From the NCBI GenBank assembly GCA_038146925.1, contig JAYQSP010000005.1, forward strand, positions 1 to 64,000: DNA of 64,000 nt, in the 5' to 3' direction. Each line of letters starts with the position of its first letter. Positions within the stretch are counted from its first letter, which is position 1. Below are positions 44,073 through 52,338 of this stretch, in pieces. A program made the position numbers and the translations under genes. Under the pieces are notes generated by a model. It worked only from the letters and a program-made list of their open reading frames with translations. It ran no database searches and was not told the DNA's origin. Source of the DNA: UBA830 sp038146925 (GTDB lineage Bacteria; Pseudomonadota; Alphaproteobacteria; MPNO01; UBA830).

Positions 44073-45029
44073 TCAACCTCCCAGGTCTTTCAACAGGCTG
44101 CGCCATGCCGCCTGCTCCCTTGCCGGCGTGTAAAGCGGCGCGAGTTTACGGCAACGCCGATCCAACTCTTTCAGAAACGCCGGGTCGGTCTCCGCCCGGC
44201 GCAGCAGGTTCGCCAGCGCATCTTCGTCCTTCGCCGGATAGTACCCCGGATAGTCTTCCCCCAGCATGCCGACATTGCCGTCGATCTGCGAGGCGATCAC
44301 CGGTACGCCGCAGACAATCGCTTCCGATACGATATTCGCGCCGCCCTCCATCGCCGAACTGATCACCATCGCATGGCTGCGCGCGAACTGGCGCCGCACC
44401 TGCCAGCCCGCTACCTCGCCGCGCCAGACGTAACGCGGGTTCGACCGCATTTCCGTGCTCGCGGCCCTTTCCCATTTCCCGTCATACGCTTTTCCAAGAT
44501 GGACGACCCGTAACCGGGACTCATTTGGAACCAGTCGGGCGGCGTAAGCCGCGCGCAGAGAGTCTTTCTCATCGCGCAGGTGCCCGGCCACGACAGTTTC
44601 AAACCAGCGTGTCGACGGTGCGCGGGGTGTGGACAGCGGCGGCGAAGACTGGTGAATCACCCGCAGTTTTTTTGCGTATTTCTTCGGGATCGCCCGGTGC
44701 ACCAGTTCATGCAGGCAAACCAGTTCCGTCGCGCGATCCATGGAGCTCAGCGTGTCGTCCGGGTGGCTGTGCTGGAACTTGTAGATATCCGTCCCTGCGA
44801 GCAGCACGACCAGCGGTTTGTCGGGGTATCTGTCGGAAAAAGCGTGGATCGATTTCGCTGAGCGCCAGGCATGCACGGCGACCAGCATGTCGGCGTTTTT
44901 TCCGTCGTCTTCCTCCGCGATTGCTACCCGGTGGCCCAACCGGCGGAGGATTCGGGCCCAGCGCACGGCAGTCGTGCGGTTTCCGGCGCGCGACTGTTTC
45001 CCTGCGGGTGTGACAAGGCTAATCTTCAT
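44073..45029 (-). CDS. senB: SenB-type selenosugar synthase (glycosyltransferase fold)
   Basis: A 318-residue GT-B-like protein of the family TIGR04348, later shown to include SenB, which joins selenophosphate and a UDP-sugar to form a selenosugar. Sequence markers: MKISLVTPAGKQSRAGNRTT, VRWARILRRLGHRVAIAEED, LVAVHAWRSAKSI, LVVLLAGTDIYKF, and the GT4-like donor site SSAMEGGANIVSEAIVCGVP. The start is ATG 45029 (a GTG one codon upstream is possible), after a ggag ribosome binding site. It is divergent from senA across a ~20-base gap and co-directional with the reductase gene. The neighbouring SelD and SenA make the selenium role likely. The family call is by memory of its sequence pattern. Confidence 0.85.
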   Translation of the reverse strand: MKISLVTPAGKQSRAGNRTTAVRWARILRRLGHRVAIAEEDDGKNADMLVAVHAWRSAKSIHAFSDRYPDKPLVVLLAGTDIYKFQHSHPDDTLSSMDRATELVCLHELVHRAIPKKYAKKLRVIHQSSPPLSTPRAPSTRWFETVVAGHLRDEKDSLRAAYAARLVPNESRLRVVHLGKAYDGKWERAASTEMRSNPRYVWRGEVAGWQVRRQFARSHAMVISSAMEGGANIVSEAIVCGVPVIASQIDGNVGMLGEDYPGYYPAKDEDALANLLRRAETDPAFLKELDRRCRKLAPLYTPAREQAAWRSLLKDLGG

Positions 45030-45051
45030 CACTCCAACCTAGCGCAGAATT

Positions 45052-46359
45052 ATGACCGCACAAGTTACCACCGACCATCTTATCGAAATCATGCACAGCG
45101 CCCGGCAACGAACGCTGGAACTGCTCGAAGGGCTCAGCGACGATCAGCTTGTCGGCCCAAAACTGCGGATCCTGAATCCGACGATTTGGGAAATCGGCCA
45201 TGTCGCCTGGTTCCACGAATATTTCATCCTGCGCCGGGAATACGGACACCAGCCGCTGCTGGATCGCGGAGATACGCTCTATGATTCCATCGCGGTCGCA
45301 CACGACACCCGCTGGGATCTGCTGGTGTATCCGCTGGACGAAATGAAAGACTACATGGCGCGTGTGCTGGATACGTTGACGGCGCGGTTGGATGCCGGTC
45401 AGGCGTCGGAGCGGGACAGCTATCTCTATCAGTTCACGACGTTTCACGAAGACATGCACGACGAGGCGTTTACCTGGGCGCGCCAGACGCTGGCCTATCC
45501 AACTCCGTCCTTCGTCCCGGACGGGAAGCGGGCGCAGCGGGTCGCCGAAACAGGCCCTCTGGACGGCGATGCCGACATCCCGGGCGGTACGTTCCCATTG
45601 GGCTCCAGGTCTGACGACCCGTTTGTTTTCGACAATGAAAAATGGGCACATGACGTGACGTTGGCCCCATTCCGGATGGCAAGGGCGCCGGTTACCTGCG
45701 GTCAATTCGCCGAATTTGTCGAGGATGGCGGCTACGAACAGGACAATCTGTGGTCGGAAGACGGCCTCGCCTGGCGACGGGAAAATGACGCCAAGCATCC
45801 CGTCTACTGGAAACGCGATGCGTCCGGCGGCTGGAAAGTCCGGGCGTTCGACGTTTGGAACGAACTCGCGCCGGATACGCCGGTTGTCCATGTGAACTGG
45901 CACGAAGCGAAGGCCTATTGCGCGTGGGCCGGACGCCGTCTGCCGACCGAGGCGGAATGGGAATTCGCTGCCACCATGCGCCCCGGTCCGGACGGGGAAC
46001 TGGTGAAGTCGGATTATCCGTGGGGCGATGCCCCGGTCACGGCGGTGCATGCAAACATGGACGGCTTCGGGCTCGGCTGTGCCGATGTTGCGGATTATGC
46101 GGCGGGCGACAACGCGTGGGGCTGTCGGCAGCTGATTGGCAATGTCTGGGAATGGACCGCGGACACGTTCAACCCGTTCGATGGGTTCGCGCCCGATGAT
46201 TACAGGGAATACTCCGAACCGTTGTTTGGAACGACAAAGGCGTTGCGCGGCGGTTCGTGGGTAACGCGCAGCCGCTATGTGAACGCCAGATACCGAAATT
46301 ATTTCGGGCCGGAACGGTCGGATATTTTTTGTGGGTTCCGCACATGCGCGGCGACTTAA
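45052..46359 (+). CDS. senA: SenA/EgtB-type sulfoxide/selenoxide synthase
   Basis: A 435-residue non-heme iron enzyme of the EgtB family. The N-terminal DinB-like domain has IWEIGHVAWFHEYFILRREY and FTTFHEDMHDEAFTW, giving the three-His iron site (His, and His-X3-His). The C-terminal formylglycine-generating-enzyme-like (FGE-sulfatase) domain runs from about 175 to the end (VNWHEAKAYCAWAGRRLPTE, LIGNVWEWTADTFNPFDGF, RGGSWVTRSRYVNARYRNYF). EgtB makes the C-S bond of ergothioneine; SenA makes the C-Se bond of selenoneine from hercynine and a selenosugar. Adjacency to senB and selD favours SenA, but sequence alone does not exclude EgtB. No egtD (hercynine synthesis) lies in the window. Confidence 0.83.
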   Translation: MTAQVTTDHLIEIMHSARQRTLELLEGLSDDQLVGPKLRILNPTIWEIGHVAWFHEYFILRREYGHQPLLDRGDTLYDSIAVAHDTRWDLLVYPLDEMKDYMARVLDTLTARLDAGQASERDSYLYQFTTFHEDMHDEAFTWARQTLAYPTPSFVPDGKRAQRVAETGPLDGDADIPGGTFPLGSRSDDPFVFDNEKWAHDVTLAPFRMARAPVTCGQFAEFVEDGGYEQDNLWSEDGLAWRRENDAKHPVYWKRDASGGWKVRAFDVWNELAPDTPVVHVNWHEAKAYCAWAGRRLPTEAEWEFAATMRPGPDGELVKSDYPWGDAPVTAVHANMDGFGLGCADVADYAAGDNAWGCRQLIGNVWEWTADTFNPFDGFAPDDYREYSEPLFGTTKALRGGSWVTRSRYVNARYRNYFGPERSDIFCGFRTCAAT

Positions 46360-46462
46360 ATATTTCATATGAAAAGATTGCAGAGTGAAATAAAATTGCG
46401 TTTGCAATAGAACGAACCGAACGCCGGAACCGCGGCGCCCGAAAACATGCAGGGAGGAAGCC

Positions 46463-47443
46463 ATGCTAGGGAAAATCGCGCTCGAAGAGCATTACGCCAT
46501 TGAAGATACGCTTCAGGACTCGAACGGCTATCTGCCGCCTGAAACTTGGGAGGAGCTGTCGGGGCGTCTGATGGATATTGAAGGGCGCCGCATCGACGAG
46601 ATGGACAAGAACGGCGTCGAGATGATGATCCTGTCGCTGAACGCGCCCGCGGTACAGGCCATCTACGACCGCGACCGGGCGAACGAGATCGCCAAGAAAT
46701 CCAACGACATGCTGGCCGAATGGGTGCAGCGCAATCCGGGCCGATTTCGCGGCTTCGCCGCGCTGCCGCTGCAGGATGTCGACATGGCGTGCGCCGAGAT
46801 GGAGCGCTGCGTCAAGGAACTCGGTTTCGTGGGCGCTCTGGTCAACGGCTTCTCGCAGATCGATACCGAAGAATCCGCCGTTTATTACGACCTGCCGCAA
46901 TATGCGCCGTTCTGGGACGTTATGGCCGGCCTCGACGTGCCGTTCTATCTGCATCCGCGCAACCCGCTGCCGAGCATGGCGCAAATCTACGAGGGACATC
47001 CCTGGCTTCTGGGGCCGACCTGGGCGTTCGGTCAGGAAACGGCCGTGCATTCACTGCGCCTGATGGCGTCCGGCCTGTTCGACAGGCATCCGAACCTTCA
47101 GATCGTGCTGGGACATATGGGCGAAGGCCTGCCATACAGCATGTGGCGCATCGATAACCGCAACAAATGGGTCGGCGACGAACGTGCCTATCCCGCGGAA
47201 AGAATGCTCGGTCACTACTTCCAGAACAATTTCTACATAACCACGTCCGGCAACTTCCGCACCCAGACACTGATCGACGCGTTGCTGGAAATCGGTTCCG
47301 ACCGTATTCTGTTTTCCGCCGACTGGCCGTTCGAGAACGTAGACCATGCGGCAAATTGGTTCGATTCCTGCACGATCAGCGAGGACGATCGGCAGAAGAT
47401 CGGCCGAACCAATTCGATGCGGCTGTTCGGGATCGAGATTTAG
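46463..47443 (+). CDS. graF: Gamma-resorcylate decarboxylase (amidohydrolase family)
   Basis: A 326-residue Zn-dependent decarboxylase that removes CO2 from 2,6-dihydroxybenzoate (reversibly) to give resorcinol. The protein matches the remembered gamma-resorcylate decarboxylase sequence closely over its full length: ALEEHYAI with metal ligands Glu and His, LSLNAPAVQA, FVGALVNGFSQ, VPFYLHPRNPLP, the metal His in LGHMGEGLPYSMWRIDNRN, and the catalytic Asp in LFSADWPFENVD. A gggaggaag ribosome binding site precedes ATG. It lies ~100 bases after senA, without an obvious partner such as a resorcinol hydroxylase nearby. Confidence 0.88.
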   Translation: MLGKIALEEHYAIEDTLQDSNGYLPPETWEELSGRLMDIEGRRIDEMDKNGVEMMILSLNAPAVQAIYDRDRANEIAKKSNDMLAEWVQRNPGRFRGFAALPLQDVDMACAEMERCVKELGFVGALVNGFSQIDTEESAVYYDLPQYAPFWDVMAGLDVPFYLHPRNPLPSMAQIYEGHPWLLGPTWAFGQETAVHSLRLMASGLFDRHPNLQIVLGHMGEGLPYSMWRIDNRNKWVGDERAYPAERMLGHYFQNNFYITTSGNFRTQTLIDALLEIGSDRILFSADWPFENVDHAANWFDSCTISEDDRQKIGRTNSMRLFGIEI

Positions 47444-48074
47444 GAAAGTGCCACCGCCAAAAGAGAAAACAGCCTAGCCAAGTTTAGCCCTGATTCCGGT
47501 GATGGCCTTCCCGGTCTTGGATTCGGTCCGGGCGCCCGTCGTCGCCGTTATCTCTTCGGCGGCACGTCGAGTGTAACGGCGGAGAAGATCCACGATCGCC
47601 GCCGCTTTCAGATTTAAGGTGGCGCTTTTGACCATGATTTTGATAATTCGCTCGGCGCCGTTCAGCCGTCCATATAGCAGGTCGATCTGGCGGAGTTGCA
47701 ACGGCCTAGAACAGAGCCGCTCCGTTCTCGCCTCCGGCTGAGGTGCAGGCGACCGCGTCGATCACGGCGGAGATGTCGGTCGTGTCGTCACGCCCCGAGA
47801 GTTCTTAGAGAAAAGCCGCATACATTTTTGTCATCCCACAAAGTTGTTCGGGAGGGGGGCTGACAGTTCGACCGGAACGAACGAAGCGATTGCCGGAATT
47901 CGGTGAGGACCTTGTTGATGTTAACCGCCAACGCGCTGCCGCGATAAAGAAAAAGTTCTATGCGGAGTTCTTTCATTCTGACCGTCCCGTGAATTCACGC
48001 CGTCGCCATAACCGATAGGCCCGACCTCTGAGAAATACGTTACTTGGCCAAGATCTCTCCCGTCACAGTTGCGA
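47444..48074. other. Gap between decarboxylase and znuB, no convincing gene
   Basis: Two short minus-strand open frames (47474-47701 and 47788-47976) exist but lack ribosome binding sites and recognisable motifs. The first is Arg/Lys/Ala-rich and could be a fragment of a larger lost gene. The region is less GC-biased at third positions than its neighbours, suggesting non-coding or decayed sequence. Confidence 0.4.
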
Positions 48075-48866
48075 TCAGGTTGTCTGCCGCATTGGGAGAA
48101 GGAGTGAGGCCAGATATATAAGCGCTGCCGCGACTACGATCGCCGGGCCCGACGGCAGGTCCCACAACAGTGACCCTTGCAGGCCTAGGGCGACGGCGAT
48201 CGACCCGGCGATGGCGGCGAACACCGCCATTTGTTCCGGTGTACGCGCGTATCTGCGCGCGGCGGCAGCAGGGATGATCAGCAATGCCGTGACCAGCAGG
48301 ATGCCGACGATCTTCATCGCCATCGCAATGACCAGCGCGAACAGGATCATGAAGGCGATCTGGGTGCGCATGATGTTGACGCCTTCGGTGCGCGCCAGAT
48401 CTTCGTGCACCGTGATCGCGACGAGATCCTTCCAAAGCCAAGCCAGCACGCCCAGCGCCAACGTGCCGCCGCCATAGACCCAGCCGATATCCGTCGGCGT
48501 GACGGCCAGAATGTCGCCAAACAGATAACTCAAAAGGTCGATACGCAGCGCGGAGACGAAAGACACCGTCACCAGTCCCAGCGCCAGCGACGAGTGGGCA
48601 AGAATGCCTAGAAGGGTGTCTTCGGCGAGGTGCCGCTGACTGCGGAGATACACCATGCCGACGGCGATGATCAGACAGACGACGACGATGCCGATATTCA
48701 CGTCAATCCCGGCGATAAATCCGATCGCAACCCCAAGCAGCGCCGAATGCGCCAGCGTGTCGCCGAAATAGGCCATGCGTCGCCAGACGACGAATACCCC
48801 GGTCGCGCCCATCACCGACGCCACGCCGATGCCGGCGATCAGCGCATATAGAACGAAATCAGGCAT
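48075..48866 (-). CDS. znuB: Zinc ABC transporter permease ZnuB
   Basis: The inner-membrane subunit of the high-affinity zinc importer, about 263 residues with about 8 hydrophobic helices. Family segments are visible: VVWRRMAYFGDTLAHSALLG, LRIDLLSYLFGDILAVTPTD, MKIVGILLVTALLIIPAAAA and DLPSGPAIVVAAALIYL. The start at 48866 (MPDFVLYALIAG) is preferred; a longer start at 48890 is possible. It overlaps znuC by about 8 bases in a znuC-znuB order and transcription unit with zur. Confidence 0.92.
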   Translation of the reverse strand: MPDFVLYALIAGIGVASVMGATGVFVVWRRMAYFGDTLAHSALLGVAIGFIAGIDVNIGIVVVCLIIAVGMVYLRSQRHLAEDTLLGILAHSSLALGLVTVSFVSALRIDLLSYLFGDILAVTPTDIGWVYGGGTLALGVLAWLWKDLVAITVHEDLARTEGVNIMRTQIAFMILFALVIAMAMKIVGILLVTALLIIPAAAARRYARTPEQMAVFAAIAGSIAVALGLQGSLLWDLPSGPAIVVAAALIYLASLLLPMRQTT

Positions 48867-49593
48867 GATGGTGGTCGTGTCTGTGAGCATAGACGGCGAC
48901 CGCAGAGGCGGCTTCGCCGAACAGTTCCAGATAGGCGGGATCCTGCGACACAGCGTCCGGCAGACCGGAACAGCACACATGGCCGTTTAGGCAGATCACC
49001 CGGTCGGTAGCCGACATCACGAGGTGCAAGTCGTGCGACACCAGCAGAATGCCGCAGCCATGCTCGTCCCGGATGGCGCGGATCAGCTCATAGAACTCGG
49101 TCTGTCCATGAACATCGACGTTGGCCGTCGGCTCGTCCAGGACCAGCAGATCCGGCTCGCGCAGCAGGGCGCGGGCCAGCATAACCCGTTTCAGTTCGCC
49201 GCCGGACAGAAGGCGGATCTCTTGGCGGATCGTGTCAGCCGCGCCTACCCTTGAGAGTACTTCTTTAAGTTTTCCGGGATCGCCGATGCCAGACATTTGG
49301 AGAAACCGGCGGACGTCCAGCGGCAGGGTGCGGTCCACCGTTAGCGATTGCGGGGTATAGCCTATGCGCAATCCGGTCGCTGATTTGACCGCACCGGCCG
49401 CCGGTTTTTCCAGACCCAACAACGTCCGAACCAGCGTGGTTTTCCCCGAGCCATTGGGACCGATCAATGTGACAAGCTCGTTCCGATGGATGGCAATATC
49501 AACATCATGCAGGACCGTTCGGCGTCCGTGGCGCACGCAGATGCCGATGCCCGATACCAGCGGTTCCGGCATTGCGATCGCGGCGTCAGCCAT
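48859..49593 (-). CDS. znuC: Zinc ABC transporter ATPase ZnuC
   Basis: The ATP-hydrolysing subunit of the zinc importer, about 244 residues. Walker A GPNGSGKTT, Q-loop YTPQSLTVD, signature LSGGELKRVMLARALL, Walker B LLVLDEPTANVD and H-loop LLVSHDLHL are present. The C-terminus is His-rich (YAHRHDHHHA), as often seen in ZnuC. The start at 49593 (MADAAIAMPEP) overlaps the zur stop by 8 bases; a longer start inside zur is rejected. Confidence 0.93.
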   Translation of the reverse strand: MADAAIAMPEPLVSGIGICVRHGRRTVLHDVDIAIHRNELVTLIGPNGSGKTTLVRTLLGLEKPAAGAVKSATGLRIGYTPQSLTVDRTLPLDVRRFLQMSGIGDPGKLKEVLSRVGAADTIRQEIRLLSGGELKRVMLARALLREPDLLVLDEPTANVDVHGQTEFYELIRAIRDEHGCGILLVSHDLHLVMSATDRVICLNGHVCCSGLPDAVSQDPAYLELFGEAASAVAVYAHRHDHHHA

Positions 49594-50086
49594 TCGCCAC
49601 GTCCGCACAATCCCCGCAAAGACCCGAAATTTCGATGGTCGGCTGCGCGACTGCGAAACCCAGCCCGGCCGCCTTTTTTTCAATCAGTGCCGAAATTTCC
49701 GGATCGTCCAGTTCACCTACCTGGTTGCACTTCTGGCAAATCAGAAACTGACCGGTATGCTCTTCGCCGGCGCGGCCACAGCCGACGAAGGCGTTGAGAG
49801 ACTCGATCTTGTGAACGAAACCGTGTTCGACGAGGAACTCCAACGCGCGGTATACCGTCGGCGGAGCGGCGCTTCGTTTGCCGTCGCGCAGCTCCTCCAG
49901 GATGTCGTAGGCCCCGGTGGGGGCGTGCCGGTTCCAGACGATTTCCAGCACCCGCCGGCGCAGCGGCGTAAATCGCAGCCCTCGGGCCCTGCACCGATCT
50001 TCCGCGGCGACCAGTGCGTCGGAAATACAGGCCCTGTGGTCGTGCTCCGGTGCCGGAAAGGCATTCTGCCGTTTTGATTTTGCCAT
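49586..50086 (-). CDS. zur: Zinc uptake regulator Zur (Fur family)
   Basis: A Zn-responsive repressor of 166 residues. The winged-helix part has LRFTPLRRRVLEIVWNRHAP and PPTVYRALEFLVEHGFVHKI. The structural zinc site has ICQKC and GLCGDC. A His/Asp-rich N-terminus (PEHDHRAC) fits this family. It is transcribed together with znuC and znuB and divergently from znuA across a 74-base gap with a Zur-box-like palindrome, so it probably represses itself and both zinc uptake units when zinc is sufficient. Confidence 0.93.
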   Translation of the reverse strand: MAKSKRQNAFPAPEHDHRACISDALVAAEDRCRARGLRFTPLRRRVLEIVWNRHAPTGAYDILEELRDGKRSAAPPTVYRALEFLVEHGFVHKIESLNAFVGCGRAGEEHTGQFLICQKCNQVGELDDPEISALIEKKAAGLGFAVAQPTIEISGLCGDCADVANG

Positions 50087-50134
50087 CGGGTTTCCTCCCG
50101 TAATTGACGCAAAACACCGTCTGTGTCAGGTATC

Positions 50135-50147
50135 GTTATATTGTAAC
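50135..50147. promoter_or_regulatory. Zur-box-like palindrome between zur and znuA
   Basis: gttatattgtaac is a 13-base inverted repeat (one mismatch pair) in the divergent zur-znuA intergenic region, 14 bases before the znuA start. It resembles the AT-rich Zur operator core of alphaproteobacteria, with rtRTAaC-type half sites. Position and neighbours make Zur the likely binder. Confidence 0.65.
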
Positions 50148-50160
50148 ATATTGAGCTTCG

Positions 50161-51081
50161 ATGCCCACCCGTCTCCCCATTTTGATTAGCGGCCTGATTC
50201 TCCTGCTGTCCGGCGCTTCATCTGCGTTTGCGCAGCCCCGCGTGGTTGCGACCTTCCCGCCGCTGCATTCGCTGACCGCTCTGGTGATGGAGGGAGCCGG
50301 ATATCCGCAGTTGCTGCTGAAGGGGACGGAATCGCCCCATAGCTATTCGCTGCGGCCTTCGCAGACGCGGATGCTTGCGTCCGCCGGGATCGTCATCCGG
50401 ATCGGCGACGGCTTCGAAGTTTTCCTAAACAAGCCGCTGCGGGCATTGGCGGGCAGCGCATTGGTGGTCGATCTCGACAAGGCCGAAGGTATTCGGCATT
50501 TGCCGGTGCGGGATCATCACCACGATCGTGATCACGGCCACCATGCACATGGGACGGCGCGCGATCCGCACATCTGGCTGCATACCGGGAATGCGGTAGC
50601 AATGGTAGGCGCGATAGCAGCTGCTCTGGCTACCAAGGACCCCGAAAACGAGACACTCTACCGTGGCAATGCCGCGCGCATCTCGATCCGTCTGCGGTCG
50701 CTCAATATGGAAATCGACCGTATCGTGCGGCCCACCCGAAATTATTCCTTCGTTACGTTTCACGACGCATGGCAGTATTTCGCAGACGAATTCGGTCTCA
50801 AATCCGTCGGCGCGCTGACCCTGAACCCGGAACGCAAACCCGGCGCCCGGCGGTTGGCTCAGATCCGTAAGACGATCCGCGATAGCGGCGCGCGGTGCCT
50901 GTTTGCCGAACCGCAGTTTCCCTCCGCACTGGCGCAGGTCGCAGTGCGCGGTACGGTCGCCAGGATCGGCGTCCTGGACCCGGTCGGCGCCGATCTGCCC
51001 ACGGGGGCGGATCTCTTTTTCAGCCTGATGCGTCAGACCGCAAAGAATATGACGATGTGCCTCGAAGGTTCCGCGGGTTAG
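50161..51081 (+). CDS. znuA: Zinc-binding periplasmic protein ZnuA
   Basis: The cluster A-I substrate-binding protein of the zinc importer. 306 residues with a signal peptide (about 1-24). Metal-ligand histidines are visible in FPPLHSLTALVM, ESPHSYSLRPSQ and the later FVTFHDAWQYFADEFGL. A His-rich mobile loop (RDHHHDRDHGHHAHG, about 117-131) precedes ARDPHIWLHTGN. It is divergent from zur-znuC-znuB with a Zur-box-like palindrome between. Confidence 0.92.
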   Translation: MPTRLPILISGLILLLSGASSAFAQPRVVATFPPLHSLTALVMEGAGYPQLLLKGTESPHSYSLRPSQTRMLASAGIVIRIGDGFEVFLNKPLRALAGSALVVDLDKAEGIRHLPVRDHHHDRDHGHHAHGTARDPHIWLHTGNAVAMVGAIAAALATKDPENETLYRGNAARISIRLRSLNMEIDRIVRPTRNYSFVTFHDAWQYFADEFGLKSVGALTLNPERKPGARRLAQIRKTIRDSGARCLFAEPQFPSALAQVAVRGTVARIGVLDPVGADLPTGADLFFSLMRQTAKNMTMCLEGSAG

Positions 51082-51117
51082 GCTGTCCCGACAACAAACA
51101 CCTAAACGGAGGCACTC

Positions 51118-51723
51118 ATGAGCACGGATATGCTCCCGCCCGATATCGACCCCGACTCCCGCTGCCGCTTGCCGCTGCCGAACCCCGACATCCTGGATGA
51201 TGCCAGCCGCCGCACTTATGACTCGCTTGCGGACCCTGACGGCGGCTCACTGGCTGGTCTGCAGGGGCCCGGCGGTATCCGGCTGCACAGCCCGGCGCTA
51301 TCCAGCGGCCTGCGGTCCGTCAATCTGCATCTGCGCCAACCGGACGTCATAGATGCGCGGACCCGGGAACTGGCGATTCTCGTGACCGCCCGCGAACACG
51401 ATTGCCAGTTCGAATGGCATGCGCACGAAGCCGAAGCCGTGCTGCAGGGCGTGGCGCCCGAAATCGTCGATATCGTCAGACACCGGCGCCCGACAGTCGG
51501 GTTGGAAGAAGCGGATGCGGCGCTGATCGATTTCGGGCGGGAGCTGTTTCGGGATCACCGGGTATTCCCGGAAACCTACGCCCGGTTCGCGGCGGAATAC
51601 GACCGCCGCACGCTGGTCGACCTGGTCAACCTGATGGGCATGTATGCGATGACCGCGGCCGTTCTGATTGCTTTCAATGCGCAACTGCCCGACGGCGCCG
51701 AGCCAGGCCTTCCCATCGACTGA
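51118..51723 (+). CDS. Carboxymuconolactone decarboxylase family protein
   Basis: A 201-residue helical protein with the CMD motif REHDCQFEWHAHEAEA (Cys and His in the usual places) and the conserved LREL-like lead (VIDARTRELAILVTAREH). Such proteins often act on lactones or peroxides, or are of unknown function in catabolic clusters. It follows znuA by 36 bases on the same strand but is unlikely to be related in function. Its stop is 4 bases from the stop of the convergent CMD-like gene. Confidence 0.8.
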   Translation: MSTDMLPPDIDPDSRCRLPLPNPDILDDASRRTYDSLADPDGGSLAGLQGPGGIRLHSPALSSGLRSVNLHLRQPDVIDARTRELAILVTAREHDCQFEWHAHEAEAVLQGVAPEIVDIVRHRRPTVGLEEADAALIDFGRELFRDHRVFPETYARFAAEYDRRTLVDLVNLMGMYAMTAAVLIAFNAQLPDGAEPGLPID

Positions 51724-51727
51724 GCTT

Positions 51728-52273
51728 CTATACGCCTGCTGTCTCGTCCGGCTCCAAGTCGACCTCCAGCGCCTGGAGCACCCGCGAATGTGATATATAG
51801 GCGCCGACCATCAGGGTCAGCTCGACGACCTGGCGGTTTGAAAAATGGTCCTCCAGCGGTGCGAAGGTTCCGTCCGGCACGACGATGTCCCGCGCCATCG
51901 CATCCACATAGGCCAGCGCCGTTTGTTCGGCTGCGTCGAACAGATCGGATGCTTTCCAGTCCGCCAGCGCGTCGCATTCCTCCTGCGTCATGCCTTCGTC
52001 AGCGGCCAGTTTCGGTACGTGCTGACGCAAAACATAGGCGGAGGACACCAGGTGCCCCAGGCGAATGATGACGATTTCCCGCAGCCTGCCGCTGAGTTCG
52101 GTTCCCCAGCGGATCTGGTTGATATGATCGAACCAGCTTTCGGCGAGCGGCGGGCTGTGCAGCAATGTCCGGTATACGTTGATCAGCTTGCCGCGACGGC
52201 GACCGCTGATGCGTTCCACCAGGTCGGTATGTTCGGGCAGATCCTCGGGATTCAAAAAGGGGACGCGGGCCAT
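51728..52273 (-). CDS. Carboxymuconolactone decarboxylase-like protein
   Basis: A 181-residue CMD-fold protein: FLNPEDLPEHTDLVERISGR, GTELSGRLREIVIIRLGHLV and SAYVLRQHVPKLAADEGMTQ. The cysteine of the usual site is absent (SAYVLRQH), which suggests a non-redox role. The start at 52273 (MARVPFLNPEDLP) is preferred; a longer form would overlap the divergent dehydrogenase gene region. A second CMD-family gene faces it end to end. Confidence 0.75.
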   Translation of the reverse strand: MARVPFLNPEDLPEHTDLVERISGRRRGKLINVYRTLLHSPPLAESWFDHINQIRWGTELSGRLREIVIIRLGHLVSSAYVLRQHVPKLAADEGMTQEECDALADWKASDLFDAAEQTALAYVDAMARDIVVPDGTFAPLEDHFSNRQVVELTLMVGAYISHSRVLQALEVDLEPDETAGV

Positions 52274-52338
52274 GTGTGCCTGTGCTCCTGAAGGTATATG
52301 ATGGATCATCAGCTTAACGCGTTCGGGAGATACGTCAC

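Noticed and set aside
47474..47976. Two small minus-strand proteins before znuB
   Set aside because: No start signals, no motifs and no typical codon use; reported only as part of an unexplained gap.
48040..48441. Alternative minus-strand gene overlapping znuB
   Set aside because: It is an Arg/His-rich out-of-frame shadow of znuB.
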